64,000 nt of DNA from Echinometra lucunter (lineage: Eukaryota > Echinodermata > Echinoidea > Camarodonta > Echinometridae), in assembly GCA_029962745.1 (NCBI GenBank), contig CM057158.1:8259528-8323527 (forward strand), in the 5' to 3' direction. The position numbers and the translations under genes are program-made. Numbering within the stretch: position 1 is the first letter of the stretch; each line of letters begins with the position of its first letter. Under the pieces are notes generated by a model. The model ran no database searches, was not told where the DNA came from, and was given only the letters and a program-made list of their open reading frames with translations. Positions 1 to 15,813 of this stretch are shown in pieces.

Positions 1-62
1 TATTTGGAAAGTCTTCATAAAATTTAGCAGTTGAACTGAATATAATTACGAAGTTAACTTAC

Positions 63-114
63 CTGGGAGCAGGCAGCTTGGATGAAATGGTGTTGTTACG
101 GACAAGGTTCTCCC
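63..114 (-). CDS. CA8: CA8 coding exon 6 (residues 178-194 plus one base); following exons outside the window
   Basis: 52 bases, acceptor AATTCTAG|GGG and donor CTCCCAG|GTAAGT. It encodes [17 protein letters not shown], aligning with vertebrate GKSKTIPCFNPNTLLP. It ends in phase 1. The gene must continue to the left of base 1. Confidence 0.87.
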
Positions 115-3100
115 CTAGAATTATAAAAATTGAGAAAATGAAAATGTTTCAGTTTTCATTTCTGTTCAAGGTTTTCCTTTTCTCTCACGTGTGTGAAACA
201 TTTAAGCCTTTGTTTATTATAATCATCAAATAGTTGCAAAAACTTTATTTTCTTCAACTGCTTTATAATGCTACGAACATGACGAAAAAGAAAAAATCCC
301 CAATCTAAATGTATATTTCATGTGTCTTTCAGTTGGAAGAAGAAAATTTGGTATACATACGATTTTTTCCTTCTTTTCAGGATGAGGTTTTCTCAGAATC
401 TTGTCTCGTCACAGATGCTGACAATTGCCATCGAGGAACAAAGTTACGGAACGGAATGAGACAATGATGACTGATTGTAAATTCTATTTTGTTTGAGAGA
501 CACGTATGGAAATTTCAAACGTGATGACACTTTTTACGATTCAAAGTTACCAAAACAGACTTGACAGAAAGAAGGACACTTTCCCGTCAGGGTCATCATC
601 AACAATTATCATAATGACAGGTCTAGTTAGCACTGAATCTTGGCTCATCTATCACGAGAAGTGTTACCCTTCTTCAAAGATTGCAGATTTAATTGAGATG
701 AAGTAAATATGAAGAGGATAGGGAGATGAGAGTGCTCGAGAAGAGAATGAATCGTTATCGATTGAGTGCTTGAGAAAGTGAATTTGAGATGGTGGGTGGA
801 GTGCCGACCAGCTGTCGGAATGTAACGGTAGCAGGATGGATGAGAGAGAAGGAGGGGGAAGTATTGCATGGTGTTCATTGTTTTTGTGGTAGTGGTGGTG
901 GAGGTGGTGGTGGTGGTGGTGGTGGTGGTGGTGGTGGTGGTGGAGGAGGAGGAGGAGGAGGAGGAGGAGGAGGAGGAGAAGTAGGTGATGGTGGTGGTGG
1001 TGGTGGTGGTGGAGGAGGAGGAGGAGGAGTAGGTGGTGGTGGTGGTGGATGAGAAAGTGAATTCAAGCTGGTAAACCAGCTATTATAATTTAACGCAATA
1101 GCGAACCCGTGGCCATGGTGGCGAGGTGCCGATGGCGACGAGGGAGGAAGAAGGTGTACTGTTTTGTTTTTGGTGACGGTAGTAGTGGTAGTAAAGATTG
1201 AGGTAGTGAAGGTGGTGATGAAAAGCGATGGTTGCAATTTTGGTGAGGATGGTGATGGGTCGGTGGTAAGATGACGCAGGGGAAGGATGCATACCGCCTG
1301 TGGTGGTCATGATGGTGGTGGTTGTCGTCATGATGATGGCCATACAATGGCGGTAATCATGGTAATGGATGGTAGTAGTGGTGATGGTTTTGGTGTAGGA
1401 TGTGGTGGTGATGTTGATGATGTTGGTGGTTTTGGAAATGATCATTTTAGTACACTGACAGATTCATTGATATAGAGATTATGAATAAACAGATGGATAA
1501 ATAATATTGAAAATTTACCAAAAGACAAAAAATAATACAGAGCATCGAACAAAAAAAGTAACATGGATAAAGGGAAGCATTGTTGTCTCTTCAATTTTTG
1601 TACTGAATGAGTTGCAACTAATTCGTCTATTAAATTTATGAAGTCTATCGACTGCTATATTTGACATCAGGACAATTTCATGCAGAACAGACTGTACACG
1701 AATGGTTACCAAATAAAATGATGCTTACTATTTAATCTAATCATGCACAAATTAAAGAAGAAACAAGTCAAGGTAATTAATTGACTCGATAATTTCATTA
1801 CCTCAAATAAACTGTCAAATGTCTAAATACTTAACTACATTTGTATTTCTTCTGTTTACAATGCAGAAAGACTGGAACCACCAAGTACCTAATTTTCTCG
1901 AATAATTGAATCATCCTATTGATTTCTCTTTGCCGGCTTCTTTCGTAAGAAGAATCAAAGTAAGAGAGAGAGAGAGAGGGAGAGAGGGGGGGGGGGGTAC
2001 TAAAAGATGAACGGACGCTCAAGAAAATGACTTATGTCTACAGCGGAACTTGTCGGGTAAACAAAAAACCCGAATCTAAACGCTCTGTAGATGGAAACTA
2101 TTTGACGTATCACGTCGAAAGTATAACATCATGGCAATACATTGTTTGACATAAGCTGCTGGTAAGCAGTCATTGGATAACGTTTTAGCCAATCAGAATA
2201 AGCGAGACTATCCATTTTGCGAGTGGGCGTGTTTGACAGTTTGCATTGTTTCTTTTTGTGAATGTCATTCTCGATTATATGGCTTTATAACCACCGTACA
2301 AAGTGTACTCAGAGCACAAATCGATTGAAATACTTTTAATTATAAATCTGTTGAAAACAACTTAAAAGATCCCAACCCCCTTTTTGATCATGAAAAATCT
2401 ATGACATTATACATATATGATTTTGGGAGGTTGAACTGTCTGAATCCGTAATGCAATACTGTTTCGCATCACATTTAAATAATCATTACTTTGAAAGCTT
2501 TTTTGGGGGGAGGGCACTTCTTTATTTGGGGTATGCGGGGTCTTTTCTTCACTCATCTTAATTGACGCCAAAGAATATGACCTCAAGTCTTAACCAAACA
2601 GTTTAATATCTTCTGTAGATCACGATTATACTATACCACAATCCTTCATTATGTCGGAGTTGATTGATTCACAGTTTACTATCTTTCAGAGATGAAGAAA
2701 TTCCCAAGTCCCAGTTATGTCACCTTTTTGCAACACTGGTTAATAGTGTAATCTTCCTTAGATTAGGGTACACAAATGCCGAGTTATGACCAGTCTTCCA
2801 AAAAAAAGTCTACTGTCCGATAATTTGTTGATTATGATTTTTCAAATAGCTGGTTATGTCATGTTTTTTTCCGCTACTGATAGACTAAGATCTATCATAG
2901 ATTAGAATCACTAGTGCCCTGTTAAGACGAGTCGCTCTTCTGTAGCAGTTTCCTATCTTCCGTAGATAGCTGGAATGATTTTCTCGGACAGAAAGTTAGA
3001 AGAAAAGGTTAAATCAACCGAATGAAGTAGCAAAATAACATTCAGTTCCTCAAATAGCTTCATAATAACATTGAAACAATCTTTGCAATTTTCTCTCAGC

Positions 3101-6100
3101 ATACACGTTGACAACAGGACTTCTTGCCATCGTTTATCTTCATTGGTGAAGGAGGAAAGAGGAATTGATCGAATGGAAGGAGAAGAAAAAGAGCAGAACC
3201 ATGGTGTAAGTCTGGCATGTAATCAGCCAGCATGCAAGCAATCGATTCATAGATTACAATGAACTCTCGTTCCATCGATCCAAACTCATGCCCCTAAACC
3301 AACCGGGTGATCGGTCAATAGTAATAACTGCAAGGCGGGGAGGCAGACTTGTTTGGATTGTTAAAAATCATATATGGTGGGTGTAATAAGGGGGGATGCA
3401 ACCACCTCGTCGGTTCTTTCCTCTCTGCCAGGCCCAAAGGGGATTTCCGAGCTAGTCTCCCGTGTGAAGGGAGGGTAGTCAAGCATGCGTAAACAACTTG
3501 ACGACGGATGCGAAACAAAGAAGGAAAAAAGAGAGAAAAGAAACAAGGTTACTGTCACGATGAAGAACTTCACACCTTGGAGGCGGGAAGCGAAGGAATG
3601 GAACAAAAATGTAGAAAAAAGGTTGGGTTATAATTGAATCAGAAATCTCGTGGTTTCGTCGCACTTTCATTTCAACATGATGAGAAAAAGATGGCGGATA
3701 AAATAGCCATGCCGCACCCTCCAGCCTACCAAAATATCAAATCCAAAATGGCGCGGAAAATGAGGTTCCGCTGTAACACTTCGGAAAGGAAAAGTCTGGG
3801 AGCCATTTTTTGCAGAGCATTTGACGAGGAAAGACTGACATGTAGCTCATTGATTGGAAAGGGAGGCAATAAAATTAATGTTTCCAATTCTCCACATCAG
3901 CGCTCTGAGTTGCCCCCCTAGCTGCACTCTCTCCGTGCAACTTGGAAGAGCCAGCATCGCGCGTTCGATGCTCTGTAATGTTACCACTTTCCCCAAATCA
4001 AATAAACATCCTATTAGTGATATTGTTTTACAAGAACGGTTGCTTCCCCTCCTCTTCTTTCAGTCTTTCAGAGCAAAAATGAGGGGAGGAAACAGGGAAG
4101 AGGTTCGGCTCGTGGGACTCCCAAGTAGCCCAATAAAAGGGAGAAGTTTCGGGGTACTAATCAAGTTAATACAATTAGATGGGCTATTGCCATCTCTTCT
4201 CGGACTCGTCTTTCAGGGTGCACGATGGAAAGCAGCGATGGAAGAGGACTAATGAAAAATCACGATTAAATTAATTTCCACTTGACGGGGGGAACACAAT
4301 ATCTTAAAGGGTTGGGTAATGCGGTCGGAGTATGTGGGCCGAGCCGGATGAGATGCAATAGGATTGTCATTCGGCTCTCATAGTCAGAGGGCAGGGATGA
4401 TCATTCAAGCGAGGAAGATTTTTACTGTGCTATAGTATATGGTGTATGTATAATACGCGATGTGATTGGTTAGATTTACATCACCTGACAGTCTTTTTTT
4501 TTCTTTATATAATGCACGATCGTACACTATAACTTTGATTTTTGCAGGGGGATGAGTCACTTGTTTACGATTTTCTAGGATTCTGTTTACCATAACAAAT
4601 AGTGCATGTTCTATTGATGCACCAATACTGGACTATATACTCCAATACTAAATTATCCCTCATGCAGCTCTATTTCACCTCGGTCTTTGGCCTCGGTGGA
4701 ACAAAACTGCACTAGGGATAAATTACTATTTGTCGTGCACATAACCCAGTATATTGTGCATGATAGGCCATGCACTATTTATATGTATAATATGATGAAA
4801 GATAGACACCCATTGTGGTAATAACCCCGACAGGTTTTATACCTTTAATAAAATGTCTTCATGACCTCTGATATATTATTAAAAAAAAAACGCGTAAATT
4901 TGCTGTAATGACTCTATAAGAATACCTATCAACACCACTAAGTTACCAAGACTATAAAAATTACCAGAATTCTATAAAACATTAAACTACTGCCAAGTTA
5001 ATCTCGATCTAAATACATATCACTGCTCGCTGAAGGAGGAAACAGACGGTTAATTATTCGATACCAAGAAAGAGTATAACCGCAAAACTTGCCATTAGAT
5101 TTCTTCATTCTGTTTGAAGAGTCAGAACTATTCGGCGTATCCGAAACTGGTATTCCACTTGGAAGCAAATTTGATATCCTGATCAAAGTTTATGCTGGTA
5201 AAGTTTCACTTCATCTGGAGCATCCTTAAACCGGAGTGAAATTTGAACAGTGTATAACAAACACACAAATAAAGAAACAATTGAAGATTAAACAAATAAA
5301 AAGAAAACAAAGGTCTTTCTTGTAAATTTGATTTAGGTTTACGAATTGAAGATAAATGAATAATAATTACAGCTAACACTGTAGGCAACCGTTTTTATTC
5401 CTCTCAGTGAATAATAATCCAGATCAAACAAGCCTTTGTTTATTATTGTTAAGGATTTGCCCTATTTTCGCTTGAAAATGAGAATCTTTTCATTATAACG
5501 TTGACTACCCTGGTGTGGAGAAAGAGTATGTCATTCAAATATTCTGTTTGATTAGTCTGGTGTCCAATATAGCCGATTTCCGGTTGCCAAATTAAGACTC
5601 GTGTAATATCACGCACAGGTAAAAAAGAATACATTTTCGGGTCAAGTACACCCATTTACTCGAATCAAAGTTTAATTCACAAAAGAGAGATGGAGAGAAA
5701 AGATAATTAATTTCAGTACGTGAGAGCAAGAAGAAAATGCACAAAGTCAACTTTATACAAGAAGCTTTGGGTTTCAAGACCGGAAATCTTGTGGATCTTT
5801 TTTGTAGACATTTCATTTAGCAAAAGACAAATTCAATATCACTCAAACTCGCAGGTATATTTCTTTCCCCCTGAAAATTATTGAGCATTGCCCAACCCTC
5901 TCTGTTTGACTTCTCTTTGGTGGAGGGATGAATAGGAGAGTGAGTTTGTTAGTAGATTGATAATTGTCTCGTGGCGCTCATAGCCCCGCGCGCACACGAT
6001 TCACGCTCGTGGTGTCTCAGCAAATAATGGGGAAATCAAGTCGCTGTTCAACTTCTTTGTAACATCTTAATATCTTGTTATTTATTCAATAAACAGAGCG

Positions 6101-9100
6101 TGCAAATGCCCCGTAGAATTCACTTTATCGACTCTTCAAAACCAAAGAAGAAAAACATCGAGAAGGCATTGATGGTTTTTTTTTCTCTGCATCTTCTTCC
6201 TGCTCAGTCGAAGGCATCATTATTAATTTTCTTGCACTGTTGAGTCTTATTTTGTCTTGTTTTTCGGTGCTGGGGGAGAGAAAGAGAGCAAGTAGTTTTC
6301 CTGTTGGAAGCGAAGTGCAAATAACGGTAGCCAGCGGGCGATGGATCTGATATTTTGTTTCAAACTTCGAAGGCATGATATGGCGCGCAAATATCGGCAG
6401 CGATCTCTTCATTAAATTCTCGCTATGGCGCGCTGAGGAATATTGATATTTGGACAGGAATACTGCTGCCCGCAGGCTACGAGTGCGTTCCGGGGGTGAA
6501 AACCAGTTTTTTTCGATCGCTCTCTTCCTCCCCACCATACATGAGATATAGAAATACAATTGCATGTTTGACTAACGCATACATGTACAGGCAGAAGAAA
6601 GGCTAAAATGTGAGTTTTGATGTTGGAGTCAATAAGGCGTGATTACAACGAAATATTCTAAACATGCTAAATGCAATATTCCCAAATCTTCAATTTTCAA
6701 ATAAAGGCGAACAAAAATGATCTCAGATTAATCATCTTCTCAGCCATAGTGTGACAGAGGTGCACGACGGCACGTAATGTTTGTCTAAAATGATAAGTCA
6801 GTTTGTGAATGGAGTCTTTATTAATTAGTTATATTTCATGTTTTTGACAGCATGCCTTAGAGCAAGTTGATATAAAACGTACACGTACTCCAACTGCTAC
6901 CCCAGGAGATATGAGTTGGAGGCTTTTCCTCCTTTTTATTTGCCAGGAAATATCTCAGTGGCAGGATGATATAGCGAAAGATGGAGTATTATGAGTCCAA
7001 GCTACCAACCCCCTCCAGGGTTCGGAAATGCCCTTCCCGACTGGCCTGAAATAGCGCGCTACAACTGCCCCCGATGTAGGCGCCCCTGTTAACACTCATA
7101 CAAGATTTAATTAAAGACGGTTAGAGCAACGGTAATACAAGATCCGTCTATTGTTAGAAGGTGAAAGCATTATCAAAGGAATCCGACTCGAATTGAAAAT
7201 CATCCCCCTATAATATCAAGACGAGGAGATGTAGAGAGAAAAAAAAGAGCGGCAAGAAATTTAGTGAAACTGATTTTAAAGAGATTCGTCGGCTATCCAC
7301 CAAAATAATACATAATGAAAAATCAAGAACGCCTTGAAAAAAAAGAGAAAAATTAAGATATTAATTGTGATGTCTTGTAACATTTTTTTTATTTTGTCAG
7401 TTCCATTAAAGACACCATTATTATGCACTTTACGACATCGATTTGCGACACTTTTGATAAAGGAACCGTCCCGTTTTCATTGATTAGTAGGACAAAATTA
7501 GGTGTTAATGGTGTATCAAAGCATGTTGAGGACATGAAAACACTGACGTTAAATCTCACGAAGAAAAAGTCACAAGCTACCAAATGATATCATTACATCG
7601 TACATTAGAAATAATAAGTAAGAAGAAAATGTCACGATGGATTTTGAAGAATACTGCGAGGGTGGAGCATAAGAACGATAAGGATGAAATGTAAGGAAAG
7701 ACGAAGTGTGAAAAAAAAATGCTAACAGAGTTAGGGAGAGCGAATTGATGAAGGGAATTAAAGATCAAAGAGAGAATATGAATATTAATTAAAGATTGAA
7801 AGCCGTGAAGAATTAGAAAAACTGAGGTGATTTCTCAAAATTGGAAGCTCCCAGTGACACCATGATGTAGTTCTTATGTGATACGCTGTTTACATAATGT
7901 ATTGTTGGGAATAAGATGTCAGAAGAGCTCAGACAATCTTGTCTTCTACCCTACAGAAGGGCACACGTTTTGCAGAAAAAGGAAGAGGGGAAAAACAAAA
8001 GAAAAAACAGTGACTAAGCTCCACGTGCATGGTGATTATCATGATTAATTGATTTTGTTCAATTAGCTGCAATAACAGAGATGCAGTACATAGAACAAAA
8101 ATGATAATGAAAACTCTTAAGCTGAAACAGAAATAACTTACCTTATACTGGACGGCTTCGAGATAATCAGTGAAAGTTCGAAGGCCTGAATGTTCTCGAC
8201 CAACCTAGAAAATAATTATTATGAAATGCAGATAGTGAATTGTTATTGTAGTTTATGTTTATGTTTATGCTTTATTAACTCATTAACCCACAAAGGGGTA
8301 TTATGAGTAGATAACATAATATATACATAATAAAACAGATTATTATAATACAAGATAGCACTGGCAAGAAAAGAACAATAAGAGTAATACCATGAAGATA
8401 ATACCTGAAAAATAAATAACAGGCACAGAAACTGCTGAACAACTATGCTACTGGACATTTAAAACCCTAACATGAACTAGGGTTAACAACAAAAACAACA
8501 TAATATTATATACACTTGATTCCTTATCTTTTAGTGAAAGCTAAATATGCTTCATGGTCAATATGAAGGATCTATATTTGTTCAGTAATTACTGAATTCG
8601 TTGGAGAATATGCTTGAATCATTCTCACTCATGTTAGTACCCTGTGTGGCTTTTCCTATGAACAATGAAATAAAAGATATGATTGTAATAAAGTCCATTA
8701 CAAGCAATTAACGCGGAGAAATGTTTCCTTATCTACGACGGAGTTTTTCATTTTAAGGTCATGAGAACGCACTCAAAATAGTATCGAAGAGTTAGTCAAC
8801 TACCGAAGACTGCCATGAATTGAGTTCACTGATAGGAATCGACTTCTGAATTACACAATGTATTGGTCAACCGATTTGATAGAGCATGCAGTAAAAGAAT
8901 AATGATTTGGATTCAGGTGCAGACCCCCCAAATGGGGCAACTAGCATTACTGGCAAGACAGAATCTATGTCTTCCATTGGTTCAATGGCAATACCTTTAA
9001 AATTGTTCATATAAACACAAAGAGAATGCATAGAAGTGATGGGGCGGCTTATGGTAGTAATATGGTTTAAAACGAAGGATAGGAAAAACATATCATCGAT

Positions 9101-10555
9101 TGATTGATTGTCTTGCCTTTAAAAACAGTTTGGAAGGGTATGTTGTGAATGCAGGTTTTATAACATCGACTTTCTGGAGTGTTTGTTTTGCGCGAAAAAG
9201 GGGTTTAGTTCTTTTCATTTCGGCATGCCATTGATAAATATTTTGTAAGGGAGGGAAATCTGAGGACAATGCCAGTGATGGCTATCAACTTGAATATAGA
9301 GAGTGTATGATGCTACAAAGAAAACGCTACCATGATTCATTCATTGTGCATAAGCGTCATTTAAGAACACACACATACGCAAAACAGGCACGCTGAATTT
9401 GAAATGAATCGGAGGATATTTGATGATAACTCGAAATGTGTCTTTACTGCGAGCTGGGGCAGTCCATCACCTTGATTCGTAATAAGGTGATCAATTTATC
9501 CCATCTTCACACTGAATCCTGTAATCGCTATTGTCTAACGAAAGGGTCGTCCTGAGAAAAAAAAACATGAAGACAAAGACCTCGTCATCATCGGAATGGT
9601 GTAAAAAGGTGACGATGTCGGGCATTGTCGTAATGAGACAGGGCTGAGCCGGAGGTTGTTACAGATAGGAGAGGGCGGAAACATGACGGGTCGGCGGCGG
9701 CGCTTTGCTCGCTGCCAAGATGAAAGAAGCCGAACGGAGGAAAACGGGAACGAGAGGAAACAAACTCTAAATGAGCAGATAGTGAAGGCGAGTCAAAATG
9801 ATGGGTGAGGGCATAGATAGGGTGAAAGGCGGGAGGGTTTGGGGGCTCACTGGACCATTTTGAATGGCGGGGAGGGGTTGTCGGACCAAATTTGTTGAAA
9901 ATTCTAGCACAAGCTTCATCAAATTTTAAGCGTTGACAACGAAAAAGGTTGTCTCTTTTTGGAGTTGCCCGTATGCTATAAAACTTCCAATTTGCCGAAA
10001 GAAAATATTTGATGGGGTGACACTCCCGGCATCTCCCCTGGATACGCCTATAGGGTTGATGAAGTTCAGAAGGTGCCGATCTTTCACTTCGATATGATGC
10101 GATAAATAACCTCGAATGTGATTTGTGGGGAGTGTTTTAAACGGAACAGTCTTAACCCTAGTGCTGCAAGATACAAACCGAATCACATAGGTTATTGGTA
10201 TTTTGTCATTATGAAGCTTGCGGGTAAGAAACTTTGATGTTTGTGATTCGAAAAGTGCTTGGTTTAGGGTATAATACAATGATGACGTCATGATGACATA
10301 TCGATGATGTTGACAACTGATTTATCTGAGGAGTGATTTATTAATGACTCCATACGTTGACCTCATCAATGTATTATGCAAAGCTTTGCACTGTCCCTTT
10401 GTTTCATTCCAGTTCGGCGTAAAGGAAACCAAGGCATCATTATTTTGAAGTGTTACCTCTCCACAAAGGATATTCTTAGAAATGGAAGAGCTTTCCATGC
10501 ATTATTACAGTATTATGCATACTAACGAAAAACAATAAAAATACATAAATATATG

Positions 10556-10593
<38 letters not shown>

Positions 10594-13500
10594 AATTCCT
10601 TGAATCCAAAGTGAAAAAAGGTTAAAAGAGATACATGTCATTGAATAAAACAAGAACACGTGTGTATTAAGTCAAGAATAGATCAAAATATAAAAGAGAA
10701 ATGAAACCTTATGGCTGTTTTAAGGAATTACTATATTAAAGCGCTCAATGGATTTAAGTAAATTGCCAACTGCGTCATAATCTATACTTGAACTTCTAGA
10801 ATATTAATAAAATGTTGGTCACTGAAGAAAAATGATAAGTTTCACAAAGGAAACATTTACGCTGTATAAATGGGCTCATAAAAAATACACATATAACTTA
10901 CAAAGTATTCAAGCTTTGACGTTCTAGTTAAACATTCACGAGCTCTAATTTACAAGATCAATCTGTTTAAATGAATTAAAGTCAGGTGAGGATTAGGTTT
11001 TAAAAAAAAGATCATCTCGTGCCTTTCTTACTCAGCGCACGTGTCATCCGAGAAACATTCTCAAGATTATTCATGACTTGTTTAACTTCATAATGGTATC
11101 AATTTTGCAATAAAGCACCAATAATGTTTTCTGCAGTTCAGATACGTGTAGCTGTGAAGTATTGTGACAATAGCAGATTTACCCCCTAATCCGATCAACT
11201 GAAGCCGCAGACTTTTGCCTCTCTTTTTATTGCTTCATTTTTTTGTCTATCATTGGAGGAAATTTAGCTTGGCAATGAGTTTTTATATTACCGACGGACG
11301 GGGGTAGGGATTAATGTGGCACGCTTGTGGCTCCCAATAGCCAGGGGCGGGGCGACCGACTCGAAAATTAGGCGTTTCTCGGACTCTCTATGAATGTTGT
11401 GAAGAGCTCAATGGGAACGATTTGTTCGTTAGGTGATCTATGTAGGTGATTCATTAAGGGATGAAAGATGATTCAAAACTCATCCACGTGTTGGAGCGTG
11501 GAACGGTAATATTTGTTGCAACCCGACGAATAAAAACCGATCAAAATGAAGCACTTAAATGATGAGACTTTATTGCATTGTATGAAATCTGTTGTGCAGC
11601 GGTTGTAGCAATCCTATCATCGTGCCCTCTGTCAAAGTACAGTTTAAGTTTTAGTTATTAATTTTCGGCATCAAATTATGTCAAGGGATCGCCCCTCGGG
11701 CCATTGACGAACTTTGTTAATTGGAAGGTTTGGACAAGACATGAAATATATTTCGACAATTTTGGAAGCAGTAATTTGAAAAAATGAAAAAATTTTCTTT
11801 TCAATTGTAGGTATCTTCAGATATCTTAAGAGCCTTTCCAATGTACCTTTTTTCACATGCGTTGTAATCTTATACACTGCAACTGTGTATATCAAACATG
11901 ATTGTGTCAAAATATTGAGTTAACTTATGTCAGATCATTTTCAACAACTTTATACCATCTCAGAAAAAAATTCGTGCTGGGAAAAACCATAAAACCCTAT
12001 TTCATTCATTTATTATTCGAAATAAATTATGCCAGAGTGAAGCTGTACATGAAAATCAATTGAGAAACAGTTAACTGTTCGCGTACCTGGGATTTTTTTT
12101 TTTTTTTGGATAGGTGGTGTATATACCATGTAATCTGTGTGTATGCTATAAAGAATGTCCCCCCCCCCCACACACACACCCTCCCCTTTGTACTGACGGC
12201 TGTACGGCGCATCCTCCAGCGACTGTTCAGGGTCAATTTCGTATACGCTAATAAAATTCATAACTTCAATCCTCCATCAAACAATAAACCTATCTCATGT
12301 CCCCTAACTTTAACCCTAACCCCCAAACCCTAATGCAAGCCCTAAGAAACTGTCGCCGGAGCCTGTCTGTTGGAGCACCCAAATTAGATTTGTATCCATA
12401 CCTGTATAAAGAGAGCTATGATGGCTATACCGTGCGGTTTACCCATCGCTTCCTCTAGAGTACTGTAGGTTGAACTGTTCCAATGAATAAGATGAAGCTG
12501 AAAATCAAACCGCAAAAATAGCAGTTAACAGCAATATGTCTATTGTAGATATCATTTCAAATTTATAAAAAAGAAATACCTCATTAGACATGTTAGAAAT
12601 ACATCAATTAAGTTCGCCGTTTAAATAAGAAATATTTTTTACCAAGAGAAATAACTCCATGCATGATTTTCATTTTTTTTCATATCGTCATTTTGTTCAA
12701 CCTTTAAAAAAGCAAACATAAGAATATATGATTATGCATGTGTAGCATATCTAAACAAACAAAAACTTCACCCAGACAATGTATTGATTAAAGTAGGGCA
12801 TCTTCTATATATTTCCATTATCAAAATCAGTTTGATATCATTCTCTGAATCTAAAACGAGTTGCTCTTCTACCATGCATGCATACGAGAACAGCTTCCAT
12901 TCATTCACACCCTAAGTTGCCTTTCGAGGCGAGTTCCACTGCTCTAAATTATATAATTCATCTTTATTTCGGCTAAAATCAAAGATGTTACAACAAAGGT
13001 ACCCATGTCCCCTGCCAGAAGGTGAGGAAAAAATTCTCCCAACTGGCAGGAGGGAGGGTTACAAAATAGACTTACAAATGCAAAAATATAGGAAAAGTGT
13101 TAATGAAAACAAAAACAAAATATTAACGAAACCATCTACGAAGAGGATAGCAATATTGGGACCACAAGATATAGGCCTATAATGTGTCAGCATCGTGCAT
13201 CCAAAACCAAGTAGCAACTTATTGTGATTCAGGAATTTTCAAGGAAAAGAAAATAGATTTTTAATATTCATCATTGATTACTATATGAAAAGCATTTTTA
13301 ATTCCATTTCACGAGATTTAAATAAATGAAGTGTCATACTGTATACTGAAGAATTAAACGATTGTACATTTTATTTAGAGATTATATGTATAAGGGAAAG
13401 AACAAAGCAAATAAGCTGAATATGAATGTTGGTCGTCGATTTTATGGTTTCCCTTAAACGTCCTTGTTATTACCTCATCAAAAAAAAACAACAACCTTTT

Positions 13501-15781
13501 TATATTGATAAACAGAGCCAATATACAAATCATAGAGAAGTCAGACAATAACACGTTTAGTTCACGTAGATATATCAGTTTTGTGCTCTTGAAATATTTT
13601 TTAAACCTTAGAAATTACTGTATAGGCCAAACACGTCACCCATAGATAATATCCATTGTGGGTCTTTAGTTCAACAATTTCGTATGGATTTGTTTTAATG
13701 TGGTCGTCAAAAGCTACATAGCCTATTCTCTATTGATGTGATAAACGTATTCTATGCACCATGACTAGGCAACCTTGTAAACGTAATGAATATAAATCGT
13801 TTGACTAAATCGTCTGGATTTTGAGTATCACTGTCAATTCTCTTCTGTGACAATAGACAAATCGGTTTTCAATCGCGTTATATATTGCTTGTTGTGCGTT
13901 GCAGGGTATAACAATAATTACTTCTTTTCTTCTCCCAAATCCTGACTGTGTAAGAGACATTGTCAGGAGGACAATGGGGATAAACTGACGAGAAAATGAT
14001 TATAATTGATGCAGAATTACCCCCGCATAGTTCCATATTCCGGTTTATTCTATTCATGGCAATGTAAATCTGTATTAGACCTAGCCTATAGCTCGATTTA
14101 CAGAGGGCTATCCCCGTCCCTTCTCGACGGCTATCGATTTGCTTCCGGTATCGCTGTCATATTTTCTGCTCTATACAAAAGAAGAAAAAAGAGGCTTGTA
14201 TGATGAATGGGACGGTCATAAAAACACCCAGTCTATTGAGCAACCAATCTAATCGGGAGGAAATTACAGATTATTGAGCTATAGTCAGGGAGATTTCATT
14301 TTTCTTTTCTCCCCCACATCAAGAGAAATTAAATGATGAATGCTTTATACTGTCAATCAAGCACAGAAACAAATGGCTGAACGCGAACCGAAATCAGCGC
14401 TGATACAAACCGTTTCCTTTTTAGTTTTATCTTTTCTGCGACCATACCTTCAACAACAATATCGATGATTTTCAGTCAATATAGGAAGAGGATTTAGTTT
14501 GTCAGACTTAATGTTCACCTAAGCAAGAAGAAACTCAAGGCCGGATCTACAGCGTAAAAGCTGTAATCATTAGTGGATTCATTGGAGCATTAGGCAAAGA
14601 TCCTGTTGAAGCCGGGAGATGGTAAAAACTATTACCCGTCAGGCCCATCTAAGGAGCCAATAGAAAGACCGGGAGACGTGAGGATGGGCAGGCTCCACAG
14701 AAGTGGTCATTTATTACCGATACCAAATCAAAATTAATCAAGAAGAGACGGTGATACGAAGTGAGGATGATTTTAGGTCATCAGTAGCTGCTTCAAAAGA
14801 AGCTTTCTATTTCTTAAAGAGTTTTTTGTTTACGTTTCAATATATTAGCGTAGAGTGCGGTTGAGAGATAATACCCACGAAAGAGATTACAAAAGTGCAA
14901 CTGAAATGAGTTTTGAATTGCTAAATTAAAGGCATCAAATCCTGGCTTTAAAAGGCTTTAAACAAAGCTTGTTTAATGGAACGAAAAATAAAAAATTAAA
15001 TAATATCGAATACAAAGCAGTAATCTACATATAGTTTTGAGATGGAATTCATAAACAAATAAAAACAAATGTTTGAGTGAAGTATAATAAACATGCGTGA
15101 CAGATATCTTAATGGCGTATAAATTTCTGCTGAGAGGGGTAGAAATTTCGGATACATCATGAATGACATCATTATGATACAGACTAACATTTTGTGATTC
15201 ACTATAAAATTAATGAGAATGAAATCGAATTACAGATCTATGATGAGTTCTGCATCCTCAGCCCCCCCCCCCCCTCTCGAAAATACAAATCTTCCCAAGA
15301 AGTTCGAATAGAAGTCCGAATTCAGAAGAAGTTCACTGGTCATCTAACACTTGTGGTGGATATTGGTACTAATAACTGAATGATGATGATGAAGTTGATG
15401 ATGATGACGATGATGATTATGATGATGATTTTAATAATAATAATAATGATAATAATAATAGTAATAATCATTATAATAATGATAAATAATTATAATAATG
15501 ATAAACTGCCACTTGAAATAAGAAAAGCCCCATATGTTAATGTCTTCCAAGTTTTGTTGAAGACTCACCTTTTTCTCAGAAGTGTTTGATTACCGGTATT
15601 TTTAAAAAAAAATTTATTGTTATAAGCAGTAGCACTGTTATGTTGGGAGCTCTTTTACATCACAGCGCAGTAGAGTATATTTGTATTGCAATGGTCACTA
15701 AATGACACTTGAAATTAGAATTAGTATTACCTTGGGTAAACGAAACATATTATTATTATTTCCAGTGTCATTATTATTAAT

Positions 15782-15813
<32 letters not shown>

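Larger units (their letters stand above)
8205..12401 (-). other. CA8 intron 4
   Basis: About 4.2 kb. It contains a retrotransposon-tail-like stretch (8226-8460), a TA dinucleotide run (10557-10590), and a poly-T/poly-C/CA cluster at 12093-12180 just before the exon 4 donor side. No gene-like content seen. Confidence 0.8.

Noticed and set aside
789..1237. Long Gly-rich (plus) and Pro-rich (minus) open frames
   Set aside because: They are produced by the GGT/GGA trinucleotide repeat and have no flanking coding signal.
3854..4252. 132-codon open frame on the plus strand
   Set aside because: No recognisable domain, no splice or promoter context, antisense within a CA8 intron.
6125..6565. 146-codon minus-strand open frame in CA8 intron 5
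   Set aside because: The longest non-repeat frame in the window, but composition is not protein-like, no motif is seen, and it does not match CA8.
9926..10291. 121-codon minus-strand frame in CA8 intron 4
   Set aside because: No domain; the sequence looks like old repeat DNA and no splice sites fit CA8 phases.
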